Source of the DNA: Halomonas cerina
GTDB taxonomy: Bacteria > Pseudomonadota > Gammaproteobacteria > Pseudomonadales > Halomonadaceae
NCBI RefSeq assembly: GCF_014192215.1
Contig: NZ_JACHXP010000018.1
Coordinates: forward strand, 1 to 64,000
Direction of reading: 5' to 3'
Length of the DNA: 64,000 nucleotides
Below the pieces are notes generated by a model that was not told the DNA's origin, did no database searches, and was given only the letters and a program-made list of their open reading frames with translations. How positions within the stretch are numbered: the stretch's first letter is position 1; each line of letters begins with the position of its first letter. This document shows, piece after piece, positions 36,444 to 45,442 of the stretch. The position numbers were made by a program, and so were the translations under genes.

Positions 36444-38786
36444 TCAGGTCACCGGTATAAGCATGGGTCTTACGCCAACCGGCATGTACTCACGGAAACG
36501 GATGCTCAGGTTCTTCCATTTGTGCGCGTTAAGCAGATAGCCGAACGCGCCCATGGCGTCACGGTTCGGCCCTTGCTCCAGGATGCGGCGATCGCTGCGC
36601 AACCGGAGCTGGCCGTAGCCGGGACGGCCAAAGACATGGGAAACGAACGACAAAGCAGCATCGCCGCCGAAGACGCAGCCGTGATGCGGCGGCAGCCGGT
36701 CGCCGTTACCGCGAAAATAGCTGAATTTCAGGCAACCGGCCTGGTTGTCATGGGCCTGCAGGCGGTGCACGAACAGCCCGCCTCGGCCGGTAATGCGCAA
36801 TACCCGGGTGCGACCGAACAACGTCACTCCGGAGATTGTCGTGGGCGGCCCCCATTCGGCCTCCGGATCGCCGGTTGCCGCCTGTACGGCCAACCCCGGC
36901 GCCAAGTCGGCCACGCCGGCGCCGGCATCGACGATGCTGTCCGTAAGGGAGAGAACATAATTGTCGTCCAGGGCCAGCGTGCCGGCGATGCTACGCTTGA
37001 GATCGATTTCCGGCACCTGGTCGAAGGCGTCCCGCTCGGCGCCGGGTATGAAGCCGTAGTCGGCACCCAACGCCAACGCCCGCCGCATATCGCCACGGCT
37101 ACCGTGCTCGGAGCCGTCCAGCACCAGACTGCCACCGGGGTCCAACGTCGTCTCGCCGATACTGAGCCGGTTGAGTGCGGCTCGCTCGATCAATGCGCTG
37201 TCATCGGGGAATACCGGGTCGCCCGCCTCGTCGACGCCTCGGTCCCAACTGACGTAGACCCCCTCCAGTCGCACTTCCAGGCGTTCCAGCAGATCCTGGG
37301 CGGCGGACCCGGTAATCTCGGCGGGGCGGAAACGCAGCGGCTTTTGTAGCCGGATCACTGGCCGCTGACCGTCGGCGGCTCGGATCCAGAGGGAATCGGC
37401 CAATGCCAAGGCGGCAGGACCGTCGGTGGTATCGCTGTCGGCGATGGCGGTGATATCCAGTTCGTAGGTCCGGCTATCCTGAATCTCGACGATGTACGGC
37501 CCCGGCTTGGTCGGCAGACCGGCTAGCGCCTTCTGTAGCGCCAGACCGTCCGGCTCGTCGTGGAAACGGATCTTGTTGACCTCGGGCGTGAGGGCCTGCC
37601 ACTGGTCGGGAATGGTGCCCCGGCTGACCGGCTGGGCGCCGGTAGGCCCGGAAAAACCCTGAGTGACCGAGGCGCGCAGTCCCTCCACCAGGGCCTGGGC
37701 CTCGATTTTGCTGGGCACGCCCATAAGCACCCGGCCGTGCTCCGGATCGACCACCACCTCGTGCTCACCGATAGCCGGCGACAACCCGTCCTGCCAGGCG
37801 CACAGATTCGCGCCCCGCCGGGTCCAGTCGATCCCGGCCAAGGCGCTCTCCGGCACATGCAGCGTCAGCCCCACCGCCGCGCTGCCGGGGGCGTCCGGCA
37901 CCGTGCCCGAATACGGGGCCACGCTCAGGTAGGCGTCCGGGTTGCCCGTGCGTGCGTCGTCGCTCAGCCGCGGCGCCGGCATGGGCCCGGGCACCTCGTC
38001 GGCCGTGGACAACTCCGGCGGCTCGGCGTCGGCGCGGTAGCGGTGAGTATTGAACAATGTCATGGGCTCGGCCAGCGGGTGGAGCTTGACCTGCACCAGG
38101 TGCACGGGCAAGCCCGAGTCCGCCGGCAGGACATGGATCAGGACACCGGGTTGGGAAACCGGCACCCGATAGTCCTCCAGCCGCCAGAGGAACACGCCCA
38201 GCGTCGGAAAGTTCTCCCGCGCCTGGCCGGTCTCCGGCGGCCGGATGTCGAGCAGGTGGGCGAAGGGATCGAAAGGCCCATCGAAAAAGCTCAGCCAGGC
38301 CGGATCGCGCAGGGTGATGGTGCCGTGGCGGACAGGGTCCATCAGGGGGGTGGAGGCCAGCGGTGGCCGACCGCCGACATCGGGGCGCTGGTGGTTGAGA
38401 TGTTGATTCCAGGCCACGTTGCCGCGCAACTCCACGGCGTGGGCCGCCCAGCCGCTGAGCGCGTGGCTGAGCGACTCGATGGCGCCCAGGGTCCCCTTGC
38501 GGCGGCGATGGTGGACAGTGCGCGCCACGTCCGCCCGCAGCGTCCAGGGGTCGCCGGCGAGATGGGAACTGCCCAGCAGATCCGCGATATAGGGGATGAC
38601 CCAGTCATCGCAGGTGTCGATAAACAGGTCGTGATACAGCGTCTCGATATTGTCCCTGACGCCGGCCAGCACCCCGTCCAGGGCGTCCATGTACGCCTCC
38701 AGCTGCCCGCGCGGCTGCTGTTCGGCGTCACGGATGTGGTAGATCTCCGGCAAGCGGTCGAAAAGGCGTTGGCGTGGTGTACTCAT
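36444..38786 (-). CDS. Tail protein I-like baseplate protein with beta-helix extension
   Basis: This 780-residue protein has an N-terminal P2 gpI-like domain (about 1-180, with RLFDRLPEIYHIRD and a helical region around DDWVIPYIADLLGSSHL). A long middle region follows, then a beta-helix-like C-terminus that ends MGAFGYLLNAHKW followed by FREYMPVGVRPMLIPVT. Similar endings recur in baseplate proteins of eCIS clusters. GpI-type proteins sit at the outer baseplate and connect fibres. Its ATG overlaps the preceding stop (ATGA). It follows the two J-like genes, matching the phage order J-I-fibre. Confidence 0.8.
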   Translation of the reverse strand: MSTPRQRLFDRLPEIYHIRDAEQQPRGQLEAYMDALDGVLAGVRDNIETLYHDLFIDTCDDWVIPYIADLLGSSHLAGDPWTLRADVARTVHHRRRKGTLGAIESLSHALSGWAAHAVELRGNVAWNQHLNHQRPDVGGRPPLASTPLMDPVRHGTITLRDPAWLSFFDGPFDPFAHLLDIRPPETGQARENFPTLGVFLWRLEDYRVPVSQPGVLIHVLPADSGLPVHLVQVKLHPLAEPMTLFNTHRYRADAEPPELSTADEVPGPMPAPRLSDDARTGNPDAYLSVAPYSGTVPDAPGSAAVGLTLHVPESALAGIDWTRRGANLCAWQDGLSPAIGEHEVVVDPEHGRVLMGVPSKIEAQALVEGLRASVTQGFSGPTGAQPVSRGTIPDQWQALTPEVNKIRFHDEPDGLALQKALAGLPTKPGPYIVEIQDSRTYELDITAIADSDTTDGPAALALADSLWIRAADGQRPVIRLQKPLRFRPAEITGSAAQDLLERLEVRLEGVYVSWDRGVDEAGDPVFPDDSALIERAALNRLSIGETTLDPGGSLVLDGSEHGSRGDMRRALALGADYGFIPGAERDAFDQVPEIDLKRSIAGTLALDDNYVLSLTDSIVDAGAGVADLAPGLAVQAATGDPEAEWGPPTTISGVTLFGRTRVLRITGRGGLFVHRLQAHDNQAGCLKFSYFRGNGDRLPPHHGCVFGGDAALSFVSHVFGRPGYGQLRLRSDRRILEQGPNRDAMGAFGYLLNAHKWKNLSIRFREYMPVGVRPMLIPVT

Positions 38787-41452
38787 GAGTCACACTCCCC
38801 GGCGTCCGCATCACCGACAAAAGCCAGCCGAAGGTGGTCGCGGTAAAGGGTCAATACCCGGTCCCGGGGACAGGCCACTTTTGCCTGCAGGTGGTCGGGC
38901 GGCACCGGCAATTCCTCCGGATCGGTCTCCGGCGGCGTGCCCAAGGCGATGGGCTGGAAGGCATCGGCTCGCACCCAGCGCACCCCTTCCACCTGCTGGA
39001 CGGCGGCGATCACCTGGCTGCGGTGCAGGTCCTCGCCGAACTGACGCTGCTCCAGGGCCAACAACCCCGTCTCATTGTCCGTACCGTCCACCACTGTGAC
39101 ACCCAGCGCTTCCAGCGCCGCCGTTTCCATGTCCTCCCGTCGACGCGCCGAGTCGAAGCCCACGGTCAGGCCGATGTGGAGGTATTGCCGCAGGCCGCGT
39201 ACCACCACCACCGGATAACGGGCCGGCCCCCGGCAGCGGTTATAGGCGTTCAGGGTCTCCTGCACCGACTGGGTCTCCGCCGGCTCGCCGCCAGCAGTCA
39301 GCACCACGACCCGCACCTGGGGGCTGCTGCCGGGGGCGGCGTAGCGGGCCCGCACCTTCTCCACGCCGGGCAACGCCGCGGCCTCTACCTCGTAATCGGC
39401 CAGGGCCACCATCCGGCCCAGGCTCTGCATACGCGGCGGCGCGTTCTCCCGGGCCGACTCGGCGGATTCGGGCTCGCCCCCAACAACAACGGTGCCGGGC
39501 AAAAAAACCTCATCCAAGGGCTTGAGCTTGCCTACGGCGCTGGGAGTGGCGTCGGCTTCCAGGCGTCCCCGGGCGGCGATGCCGACCCGCCAGAGAGCGA
39601 CCACGTTGCCCTGCCCCGACGGCAGGCGGGCGCCGGTCTTGCCGTCGCCGAACTGGATGTAGCTATCGCCCTCGTCATCGTGGCGCACCACATAGACCCG
39701 GTCCTTTGGCCCCTGACCGAACAGTACGGGGACTCGCTGCCAACGCACGCCGTCCACGTAGACCGTCAGCTCGGGTACTTCCGCCGGCGTGGCACTGGCG
39801 TCGATAAAGTGGGTTAGCGGGCCTTTGGGCAGCTTGAAGGTCTGGAAGCGCCGCCGGCCATCGCCACTGCCCAGCACCGCTTCGTCCTGGGTCATGCCCT
39901 GGTCCGCGGGCACCAGATTGCCGTAGACCATGACCCGCGGATCACGCTCATCGAAGTCCTCACGCGGGAATGGCGGTGCCGAATCCAGCGTGACCGGCCA
40001 CATCCAGGGATTGACCGCGTCCCGGCCGGCCGAGTCGAAATCGTCCTTGCCGCTGACCACCGACAGTTGCTGTACGCGACCGTCGTCGTGGGCCAGCAGC
40101 AGATCGCGACCGGCCAAAGCGCGTGCTTGCTTATGGGTCCCGTAAAACTCGACCCGGGTATCGGGAAAGGCGCCGTCATGCCAGTCCGCCGGAGCACTCA
40201 ACGTCAGCTCGGGGCTGACCGTTTCGTGGAAGCGCAGCTTGCGGATGTCGGCTTCTTCGTTATAGATCGACAAATTGGCGATCAACCGCTGATCCAATGC
40301 CACCACGGTCGTGGAACCACTGACACCGCCCCAGGTAAGCGTGTCGGAACGAATGGAGTCGATGTTGCGTACCACCGTGAACGGCACCGGGGTCGACTGG
40401 CCGTCGAAATGGGTAGTGCCCTCACAGATCAGCGGCGTGCCGGCGGCCAAATCGTCTACCTCCGCGTCCAATGGGATGTCCTGCCGCGCCAGTGTGGAAT
40501 AGACGGTGTCGTCGCCGCTGGAATCGGTCTGCGCGATATAGCGGTCGAATTCCGTGGCCACCGCCGTATAGACGCCGTTGGCGTCCACCTCACCCACCGT
40601 ATTCGGCGCGGTATGGCCGAAATGCCGGAAACTGCGATCGATTTTGTAGGCGCGCACCGCCGCACTGCCGTAGTCATTGATCAGGGCCCCTTCCAGGTGA
40701 ACGATGATCCGATTCAGGATCTGTTCCGTCTCCTTGACGATGGCAATCTCTGCCCGTAGCTGAGGGGCCCCCGCGTCGTAACTGCCGCCGCCGCGATCCC
40801 ACTGACTGGTATCCGGCACCAGCATCAGCCGATCCCCCGGGCTGAAGGACACTGCCTCGCGGCTGGCCATGTCGTCGACGCCGTCCACGGCGGTCAGCTC
40901 CAGGCGGGACAGAGCGGCATTCACGTCGGTGGCCGGTTTTCGCGGCCGATAGAGATGAAACTGGTTAAGCGCCGGGTGCGCCGAGACGACCTCGAGGCTT
41001 TCGAACTCGGCCGGGCTGTCGGCGTCGGCCAGTGGCGCCTTGAAACCGAAGCCCGCGGGGACGGTCACCGGCTTGTCACCCTCTATGGCCACGGCGAACA
41101 CCGCCTCACCACCGACACCGGGCGCCGGGCGATAGCCGGTCAGCGCCACCAGATCGGTGATGCTCTCAGACCAATCGGCCGTGCGCAGATAGGCCTCGTT
41201 GGCGTATAGCTCCTGGTAGAAGGTGAGCACCTCGGCGACCTCGGCCGCCCCTTCCAACAGGGCGATGCCCGGATCGTCGGCGCCTCGGTGGGTCCAACCG
41301 CGCAACGCCGGGGCCTGGTTCAACGCCGCCAGCATCACCTCCCGGTAGCGGGCATAATCGCCGATCCGGTAACCGATGCGCTCCAGGCCCGGCCGATTAT
41401 CGATGACCGCCGGGAACAGAGCCGGTTTCTCGCAGTCGTGCTTGCAACTCAT
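38783..41452 (-). CDS. Baseplate J/gp6-like assembly protein (second paralogue)
   Basis: This 889-residue protein belongs to the putative baseplate assembly family found in eCIS and related tails. The N-terminus has YREVMLAALNQAPALRGWTHRG and DDPGIALLEGAAEVAEVLTFYQELYANEAYLRTA, the usual opening. Near residue 680 MQSLGRMVALADYEVEAAALPGVEKVRARY resembles the gpJ core. GpJ/gp6 proteins form the wedge ring that triggers sheath contraction. It corresponds by position to Afp12/Pvc12. The start overlaps the upstream stop by four bases. Confidence 0.8.
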   Translation of the reverse strand: MSCKHDCEKPALFPAVIDNRPGLERIGYRIGDYARYREVMLAALNQAPALRGWTHRGADDPGIALLEGAAEVAEVLTFYQELYANEAYLRTADWSESITDLVALTGYRPAPGVGGEAVFAVAIEGDKPVTVPAGFGFKAPLADADSPAEFESLEVVSAHPALNQFHLYRPRKPATDVNAALSRLELTAVDGVDDMASREAVSFSPGDRLMLVPDTSQWDRGGGSYDAGAPQLRAEIAIVKETEQILNRIIVHLEGALINDYGSAAVRAYKIDRSFRHFGHTAPNTVGEVDANGVYTAVATEFDRYIAQTDSSGDDTVYSTLARQDIPLDAEVDDLAAGTPLICEGTTHFDGQSTPVPFTVVRNIDSIRSDTLTWGGVSGSTTVVALDQRLIANLSIYNEEADIRKLRFHETVSPELTLSAPADWHDGAFPDTRVEFYGTHKQARALAGRDLLLAHDDGRVQQLSVVSGKDDFDSAGRDAVNPWMWPVTLDSAPPFPREDFDERDPRVMVYGNLVPADQGMTQDEAVLGSGDGRRRFQTFKLPKGPLTHFIDASATPAEVPELTVYVDGVRWQRVPVLFGQGPKDRVYVVRHDDEGDSYIQFGDGKTGARLPSGQGNVVALWRVGIAARGRLEADATPSAVGKLKPLDEVFLPGTVVVGGEPESAESARENAPPRMQSLGRMVALADYEVEAAALPGVEKVRARYAAPGSSPQVRVVVLTAGGEPAETQSVQETLNAYNRCRGPARYPVVVVRGLRQYLHIGLTVGFDSARRREDMETAALEALGVTVVDGTDNETGLLALEQRQFGEDLHRSQVIAAVQQVEGVRWVRADAFQPIALGTPPETDPEELPVPPDHLQAKVACPRDRVLTLYRDHLRLAFVGDADAGECDS

Positions 41453-43968
41453 TGCCGACCTCCCCGGATGTCGAAGGTGATGCGGCCGCGCTCCAGATGG
41501 CTCGGGTCGTTGGCGACCCGCAGGACCTCGAAGTCGTCCACCGGTAGGTGCTCGACCTCCGCCAGGGGCATGTCTTCGGGATCGATGATCACGGTCGGCC
41601 CCGAGCCGGCCCCGGCGTCTAGCCGCCGCAGGCTGGCGGTCAGGACCCGCTCCACGCCCTGAACCTCCAGGGCGGCGCCGATAAGCTGACTGGCGTGCAG
41701 TGGCTGGCCGAATGTCCAGCGGTCAGGATGGAAGAACGCTAATGAACCGTCCGGCAGGTAGCCATCGGAGAAGCGCATCTCCAGTTCCGCGGCCAGGTCC
41801 TCGATCCAGTACTGAGGGTGGGCGCAGAGATGCAACTGGATATCCAGCCCCACGTATTGCGCGCCCCGGATTTCCAGGTCCTCGCCGATCAAGCGCACGG
41901 CGTCCAGCTGCCGGTGGACCCGCCGGCGCAGGTCCTCGGTGAAGGTGTCCGTGCCGGCCGGGTCGATGGCCACGCGCACCGTCCGCCAGCTGCCGGTCCA
42001 GCCATAGCGGGCTTGGGCGTGAGAGACGTCTGCCAGCCCCACGGCCTGGTCCACGTAGTCCTCCAGGGTGACCGCCCGCAACTGGCGGGCGCGGTAGGCC
42101 TCCGGGGCCCGGCGGATGATTTCCTCCGCCGGCTCCGGGTCGCGGCCGTCGGTGACGTCGAAGGGATTGCGCAGGGACTGCAGCAACGCCAACGCCCCCG
42201 CGTCGAAACCGGTCAGGCTGTCCGGGCCCACATTGCCCTCGCTTCCCCGGCCGACCTGATAACGGCATTCCACGACTGCATCCTCGGGCAGCTCACGGCC
42301 GTTGCCGTTGGAACCGAAGCGCAGGCGGCTGGCGCCCAGTTCGTCGGTCTCGACCATGTAGTGGGCGTCGCCGCCGTCGCTCTCGATGAGGTCGATACGC
42401 TCGCCCCAGGCGGCGCCATCCACGCTGACTGCGGTCACCAGCATGCCGCCGTTGTCGATGGACAGCGTAGTCCTTGGGGGCACGTCGCCCCCCGGCTGGG
42501 TCGCGCGGTAGGCAAGCGGCCCGTTGGGCAACGTACACAGCGCCCCCCAAGGGGTGACTTCGTAGTAGGCCTCGTCCTCGTATTCGAACTGATTCGCCTT
42601 GGTGAAACCCAGCGCCTGCCCCGGCGGGCGGAACGTGGTGTTGTAGGGCCGGCCGTGGCTGGCCTGCAGCACATTGCCCCGGAACAGGCTCACGGTCTCG
42701 ATGGGGGGCTGACCCGGGCAGTCCGTGACGAAACAATAACGCTGTTTAAGGGCGTCCTCTTCCCGCCAGAACACCCGCACGAACCAGACGCCGGCCACCG
42801 GGTCGGCCACCACCCGGGCGGCAGCATCGCCCTCGCGCAGCCGCAGCAGCTGCCGGGCCTGCTTATCGACACCGTTGACGGTGCCGGTCTCCGGATTGAG
42901 GGCTTGTTCAAGGATCAGGGCCTGTACGTGATCCGCTTGCAGCAGGTCGGCGAGTACCTGGGCATCCGCTTTCACTGCCGGGTTGAGCGGTGCCGGCAGG
43001 GCCAGATCGGCCTGGATCGCGCCGGTATCCAGGGCGATCACGGCCCCGTCCCAGGTATAAAGCTGCAATGGATTGAGTTCGGGATGACAGGGCTTGGCGT
43101 CCTGGGTGATGAACACCACCGAGCGGTCGTGGTCCCAGGCTTCTCCGCTCCAGACACCGAAGCGGGCCGGCACAGTCACATCGGCGCTGACTTCGGCCAC
43201 CAGATACGTGCTGGCCTGATTGCCCTGGTGGATGTGGTAGTCCATGAGCCGGGCGTGACGGGCCAGGGAGACCCGCTTGCGGGCACGTCCCAGATAGGCC
43301 TCATTCATCACCCGGTCCTGATAGTCGGCCAGCTCGTCGCCGTCGGCGGCCAACAGGTCGATAATCACCTGGTCCAGGTCCGTCTCGCTGGTGGGCGCCC
43401 AGCCAGGCACCCGGTCGCGCATGGCGTTGATCAGGTTGTGTTTGAACGAATGAAAATCCCGGGCCAGGTAATCGATGTCCGGCTGCTCGCCGGGTGGCTC
43501 CGGCGCCTCCCAGTCGGGTGCGCAGTTGAGGTTGAAGCAGCCGGGCCGGAACTTGAACTCGACACTGGCCAACAGCGGGTCGATGACCGGCGAGCCGGCG
43601 TCCTCGTAGTAGGCCGTCAGGGTATAGGTGGAGTAATCGCCGATGGGCGCGACAGTCAGCTCCAGGGTGTCGCTGGTATGGGCTTGGACATCGGTGACGC
43701 GAACATTGCCCGGTTTGTCCCCGCCCTTCAGCCGGCTACCGCCGGTGATGGTGAACACCTCGTGGGGCGCCAGTATGTCGTTCTGGACGTCGGTGACGAT
43801 GTCGGCGAGCTTGTTGGTGTTGAAAAACTCCAGGCGCAGCCTAGCCTCGACCGGTGCGCCCGCGGGAAGCAGGTCGACAAACACCAGACGCAGGCCGTTC
43901 AAGCCGCTACCGAGATTCTCGGCACGGTGGCGCAGGACTTCTGGGTCGATTCTGCGGTGGTTTTCCAT
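41449..43968 (-). CDS. Baseplate J/gp6-like assembly protein (first paralogue)
   Basis: This 839-residue wedge protein of the gp6/gpJ family corresponds by position and length to Afp11/Pvc11. Recognisable stretches are DIDYLARDFHSFKHNLINAMRDRVPGW split around residues 165-191, YQDRVMNEAYLGRARKRVSLARHARLMDYH, and near the C-terminus RAPEAYRARQLRAVTLEDYVDQAVGLADVSHA. An N-terminal beta domain (about 1-145) precedes the core. It is encoded directly after the gp25 homologue, the same order as in T4-like and eCIS baseplates. Confidence 0.8.
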   Translation of the reverse strand: MENHRRIDPEVLRHRAENLGSGLNGLRLVFVDLLPAGAPVEARLRLEFFNTNKLADIVTDVQNDILAPHEVFTITGGSRLKGGDKPGNVRVTDVQAHTSDTLELTVAPIGDYSTYTLTAYYEDAGSPVIDPLLASVEFKFRPGCFNLNCAPDWEAPEPPGEQPDIDYLARDFHSFKHNLINAMRDRVPGWAPTSETDLDQVIIDLLAADGDELADYQDRVMNEAYLGRARKRVSLARHARLMDYHIHQGNQASTYLVAEVSADVTVPARFGVWSGEAWDHDRSVVFITQDAKPCHPELNPLQLYTWDGAVIALDTGAIQADLALPAPLNPAVKADAQVLADLLQADHVQALILEQALNPETGTVNGVDKQARQLLRLREGDAAARVVADPVAGVWFVRVFWREEDALKQRYCFVTDCPGQPPIETVSLFRGNVLQASHGRPYNTTFRPPGQALGFTKANQFEYEDEAYYEVTPWGALCTLPNGPLAYRATQPGGDVPPRTTLSIDNGGMLVTAVSVDGAAWGERIDLIESDGGDAHYMVETDELGASRLRFGSNGNGRELPEDAVVECRYQVGRGSEGNVGPDSLTGFDAGALALLQSLRNPFDVTDGRDPEPAEEIIRRAPEAYRARQLRAVTLEDYVDQAVGLADVSHAQARYGWTGSWRTVRVAIDPAGTDTFTEDLRRRVHRQLDAVRLIGEDLEIRGAQYVGLDIQLHLCAHPQYWIEDLAAELEMRFSDGYLPDGSLAFFHPDRWTFGQPLHASQLIGAALEVQGVERVLTASLRRLDAGAGSGPTVIIDPEDMPLAEVEHLPVDDFEVLRVANDPSHLERGRITFDIRGGRQ

Positions 43969-43986
43969 TCCGATCTCGCTGTTCCT

Positions 43987-44355
43987 TTACAGTTGGTGCT
44001 CGAAGCGCAGGGCCTTTTCTTCCCCGCTGGCCAGCAACTTGTATTGCACGCCCACCCGTAGCGTGGCGCCGTCGTTCTCCACCTCCAGGGCCGTCAGTTC
44101 CAGGCGCGCGCTCAGCCAGTGGCTGATGGCCTGGCTGATGGTGGCTTTGGCCACGCCGGCGGTGACGTCACTGTTGTTCTCGAAGACCAGCCGGCGCACA
44201 CCGCCACCGAAATCCGGTAGAAACGGGCGCTCGCCGGGGTTGGTCAACAGCAGCTGGATGAGCTCGCCTTTGACGTGCTCGTCCAGGCCGTCCGGCGTCC
44301 GTGTCCGGCCGTCGCCACCAATGCGGAACGGGAATGCCAGATGCCGTCCGCTCAC
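43987..44355 (-). CDS. gp25-like baseplate wedge protein (Afp9/Pvc9 type)
   Basis: This 122-residue protein is close to T4 gp25 length. It has the family core HVKGELIQLLLTNPGERPFLPDFGGGVRRLVFE (about residues 20-52) including the EPR-like loop NPGERPF, and a C-terminal beta region LTALEVENDGATLRVGVQYKL. Gp25 nucleates sheath polymerisation at the baseplate. The start is a GTG at 44355 overlapping the upstream stop (GTGA), giving VSGRHLAFPFRIG. The open frame continues much further upstream but only in antisense-like sequence. Confidence 0.88.
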   Translation of the reverse strand: MSGRHLAFPFRIGGDGRTRTPDGLDEHVKGELIQLLLTNPGERPFLPDFGGGVRRLVFENNSDVTAGVAKATISQAISHWLSARLELTALEVENDGATLRVGVQYKLLASGEEKALRFEHQL

Positions 44356-44717
44356 GGGTGCAAGCCCTCGGTATCGACGGCCGTCACGGTGGCCGTGCCC
44401 TCGCTCGTCACCCGGTTGGTCGTGCCGCTGTCCTGGGTGACGTCGACATTGCTGGTCCCGGTCACATGGCCGCTGCTGGTGACGTTCGCTCCGGTCTGGG
44501 TGGTTTCCACGGCGATCTGGAAAGCCTCCTCGGCGTGGTCCCTGAAGTGGCGCACGACGCCCTGGGCAATGGCGGCCATCAACAGGCGCCGGTCCTGCCG
44601 TCCTTCCTCGGGCAAAGCAACACCTTTGACGGCCTGCCACTCCACTTCGAAGGCTTCCTCCATGGCCTTGGCCATGCTGTCGGCAAAATCGGCGACGGTT
44701 CCGGGTTTCAATGTCAT
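44352..44717 (-). CDS. Small baseplate-region protein of unknown function
   Basis: This 121-residue protein has an N-terminal helical half (about 1-68, ADFADSMAKAMEEAFEVEWQ) and a Ser/Thr/Gly/Val-rich C-terminal half with imperfect repeats (NVTSSGHVTGTSNVDVTQDS). It lies between the spike and gp25 genes, where Afp10-type PAAR tip proteins are often encoded. It lacks the proline-alanine-alanine-arginine repeats, so I do not call it PAAR. It could be a divergent spike-tip or a spike-associated protein. Its start is 5 bp after the spike stop. Confidence 0.6.
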   Translation of the reverse strand: MTLKPGTVADFADSMAKAMEEAFEVEWQAVKGVALPEEGRQDRRLLMAAIAQGVVRHFRDHAEEAFQIAVETTQTGANVTSSGHVTGTSNVDVTQDSGTTNRVTSEGTATVTAVDTEGLHP

Positions 44718-44722
44718 GACTG

Positions 44723-45442
44723 CTATCCGCTCTTCACTTTCTTGGAAATCAACGTCGGCGGCGGTGGTGTCAGCGGCGGCACCGGCGGTGCCGGGGTCAC
44801 CGGGAACACCCCCAGCGCCATTTCGCCGGGATGGGTGTGGCTCTGGTAGAGCTGCACGATCTGGTTGAGGTAGTTCATCAGCTCGTCGCCGAAGACCACC
44901 GGATGGGTGGCGTTTTCCACCAGCTCGATCTGCGGGGCTTCCACCACCGCCTTGGTGGCACCCTTGACGGTAATCTTGCCGCCCTGGACCTCGATGGTGA
45001 GGATGTTCTTGCCCTTCTCATCGCTGAGGCTGACGGTCTGGGCATCGTCGTCCATGCTCACCATCATCCCCTTCTCGCTGCGGATCACCTTGATCCCGGG
45101 TTTGGCCTGCTTGCCGTTTTCGTTCTTGGGCGTCTGGTTGCGCCCCCACCAGCCACCGTTCCAGATGGGCCGGGCCGGATCGCCGGCCTCGAACTCGATC
45201 CACACGCCCGCTTCCTTGGGCGGCAGGGTAAACTGACCCATGCCGTCACCGGCGAAAGGCGCACAGGGCAACGCCCAGGGACTGACCTCGTCGCCGAGCA
45301 CCTCCGGCACCAGCGCCTTGATACGGCCCAGCTGTTTGTCGCCGTCATCCACCTCTTTGACGATGCCGCGGTACTTGCCGTAGAAGCGCCCGCGCACCTG
45401 CTCGGCCAGCTCCGCGACCAATCGCTCCACACCACCTTCCAT
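44723..45442 (-). CDS. gp5/gpV-like spike protein (VgrG C-terminal half)
   Basis: This 239-residue protein has an OB-fold N-domain with GRFYGKYRGIVKEVDD and LGRIKALVPEV (about 17-46). PCAPFAGDGMGQFTLPPKEAGVWIEFEAGDP spans about 60-90, and NPVWN-like PIWNGGWW follows. After that comes a repetitive beta stretch (about 120-175, SLSDEKGKNILTIEVQGGKITVKGATK) typical of the spike beta-helix, ending in a Pro-rich tail. It forms the membrane-piercing spike trimer. In Afp/Pvc systems hub and spike are one VgrG-like protein (Afp8); here they are two genes overlapping by one base (TGATG). Confidence 0.85.
   Translation of the reverse strand: MEGGVERLVAELAEQVRGRFYGKYRGIVKEVDDGDKQLGRIKALVPEVLGDEVSPWALPCAPFAGDGMGQFTLPPKEAGVWIEFEAGDPARPIWNGGWWGRNQTPKNENGKQAKPGIKVIRSEKGMMVSMDDDAQTVSLSDEKGKNILTIEVQGGKITVKGATKAVVEAPQIELVENATHPVVFGDELMNYLNQIVQLYQSHTHPGEMALGVFPVTPAPPVPPLTPPPPTLISKKVKSG

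Noticed and set aside
41818-44061. Long plus-strand open frame (747 codons) opposite the first baseplate J gene
   Set aside because: It is a mirror of the GC-rich minus-strand gene, has no family-like motif and no operon partner, while the minus-strand product is clearly baseplate-like. The same reasoning removes other long antisense frames, such as those opposite pheT and the sheath gene.
44352-44717. PAAR tip protein
   Set aside because: Position fits, but PAAR repeats are absent and the C-terminal half is a simple Ser/Thr repeat.
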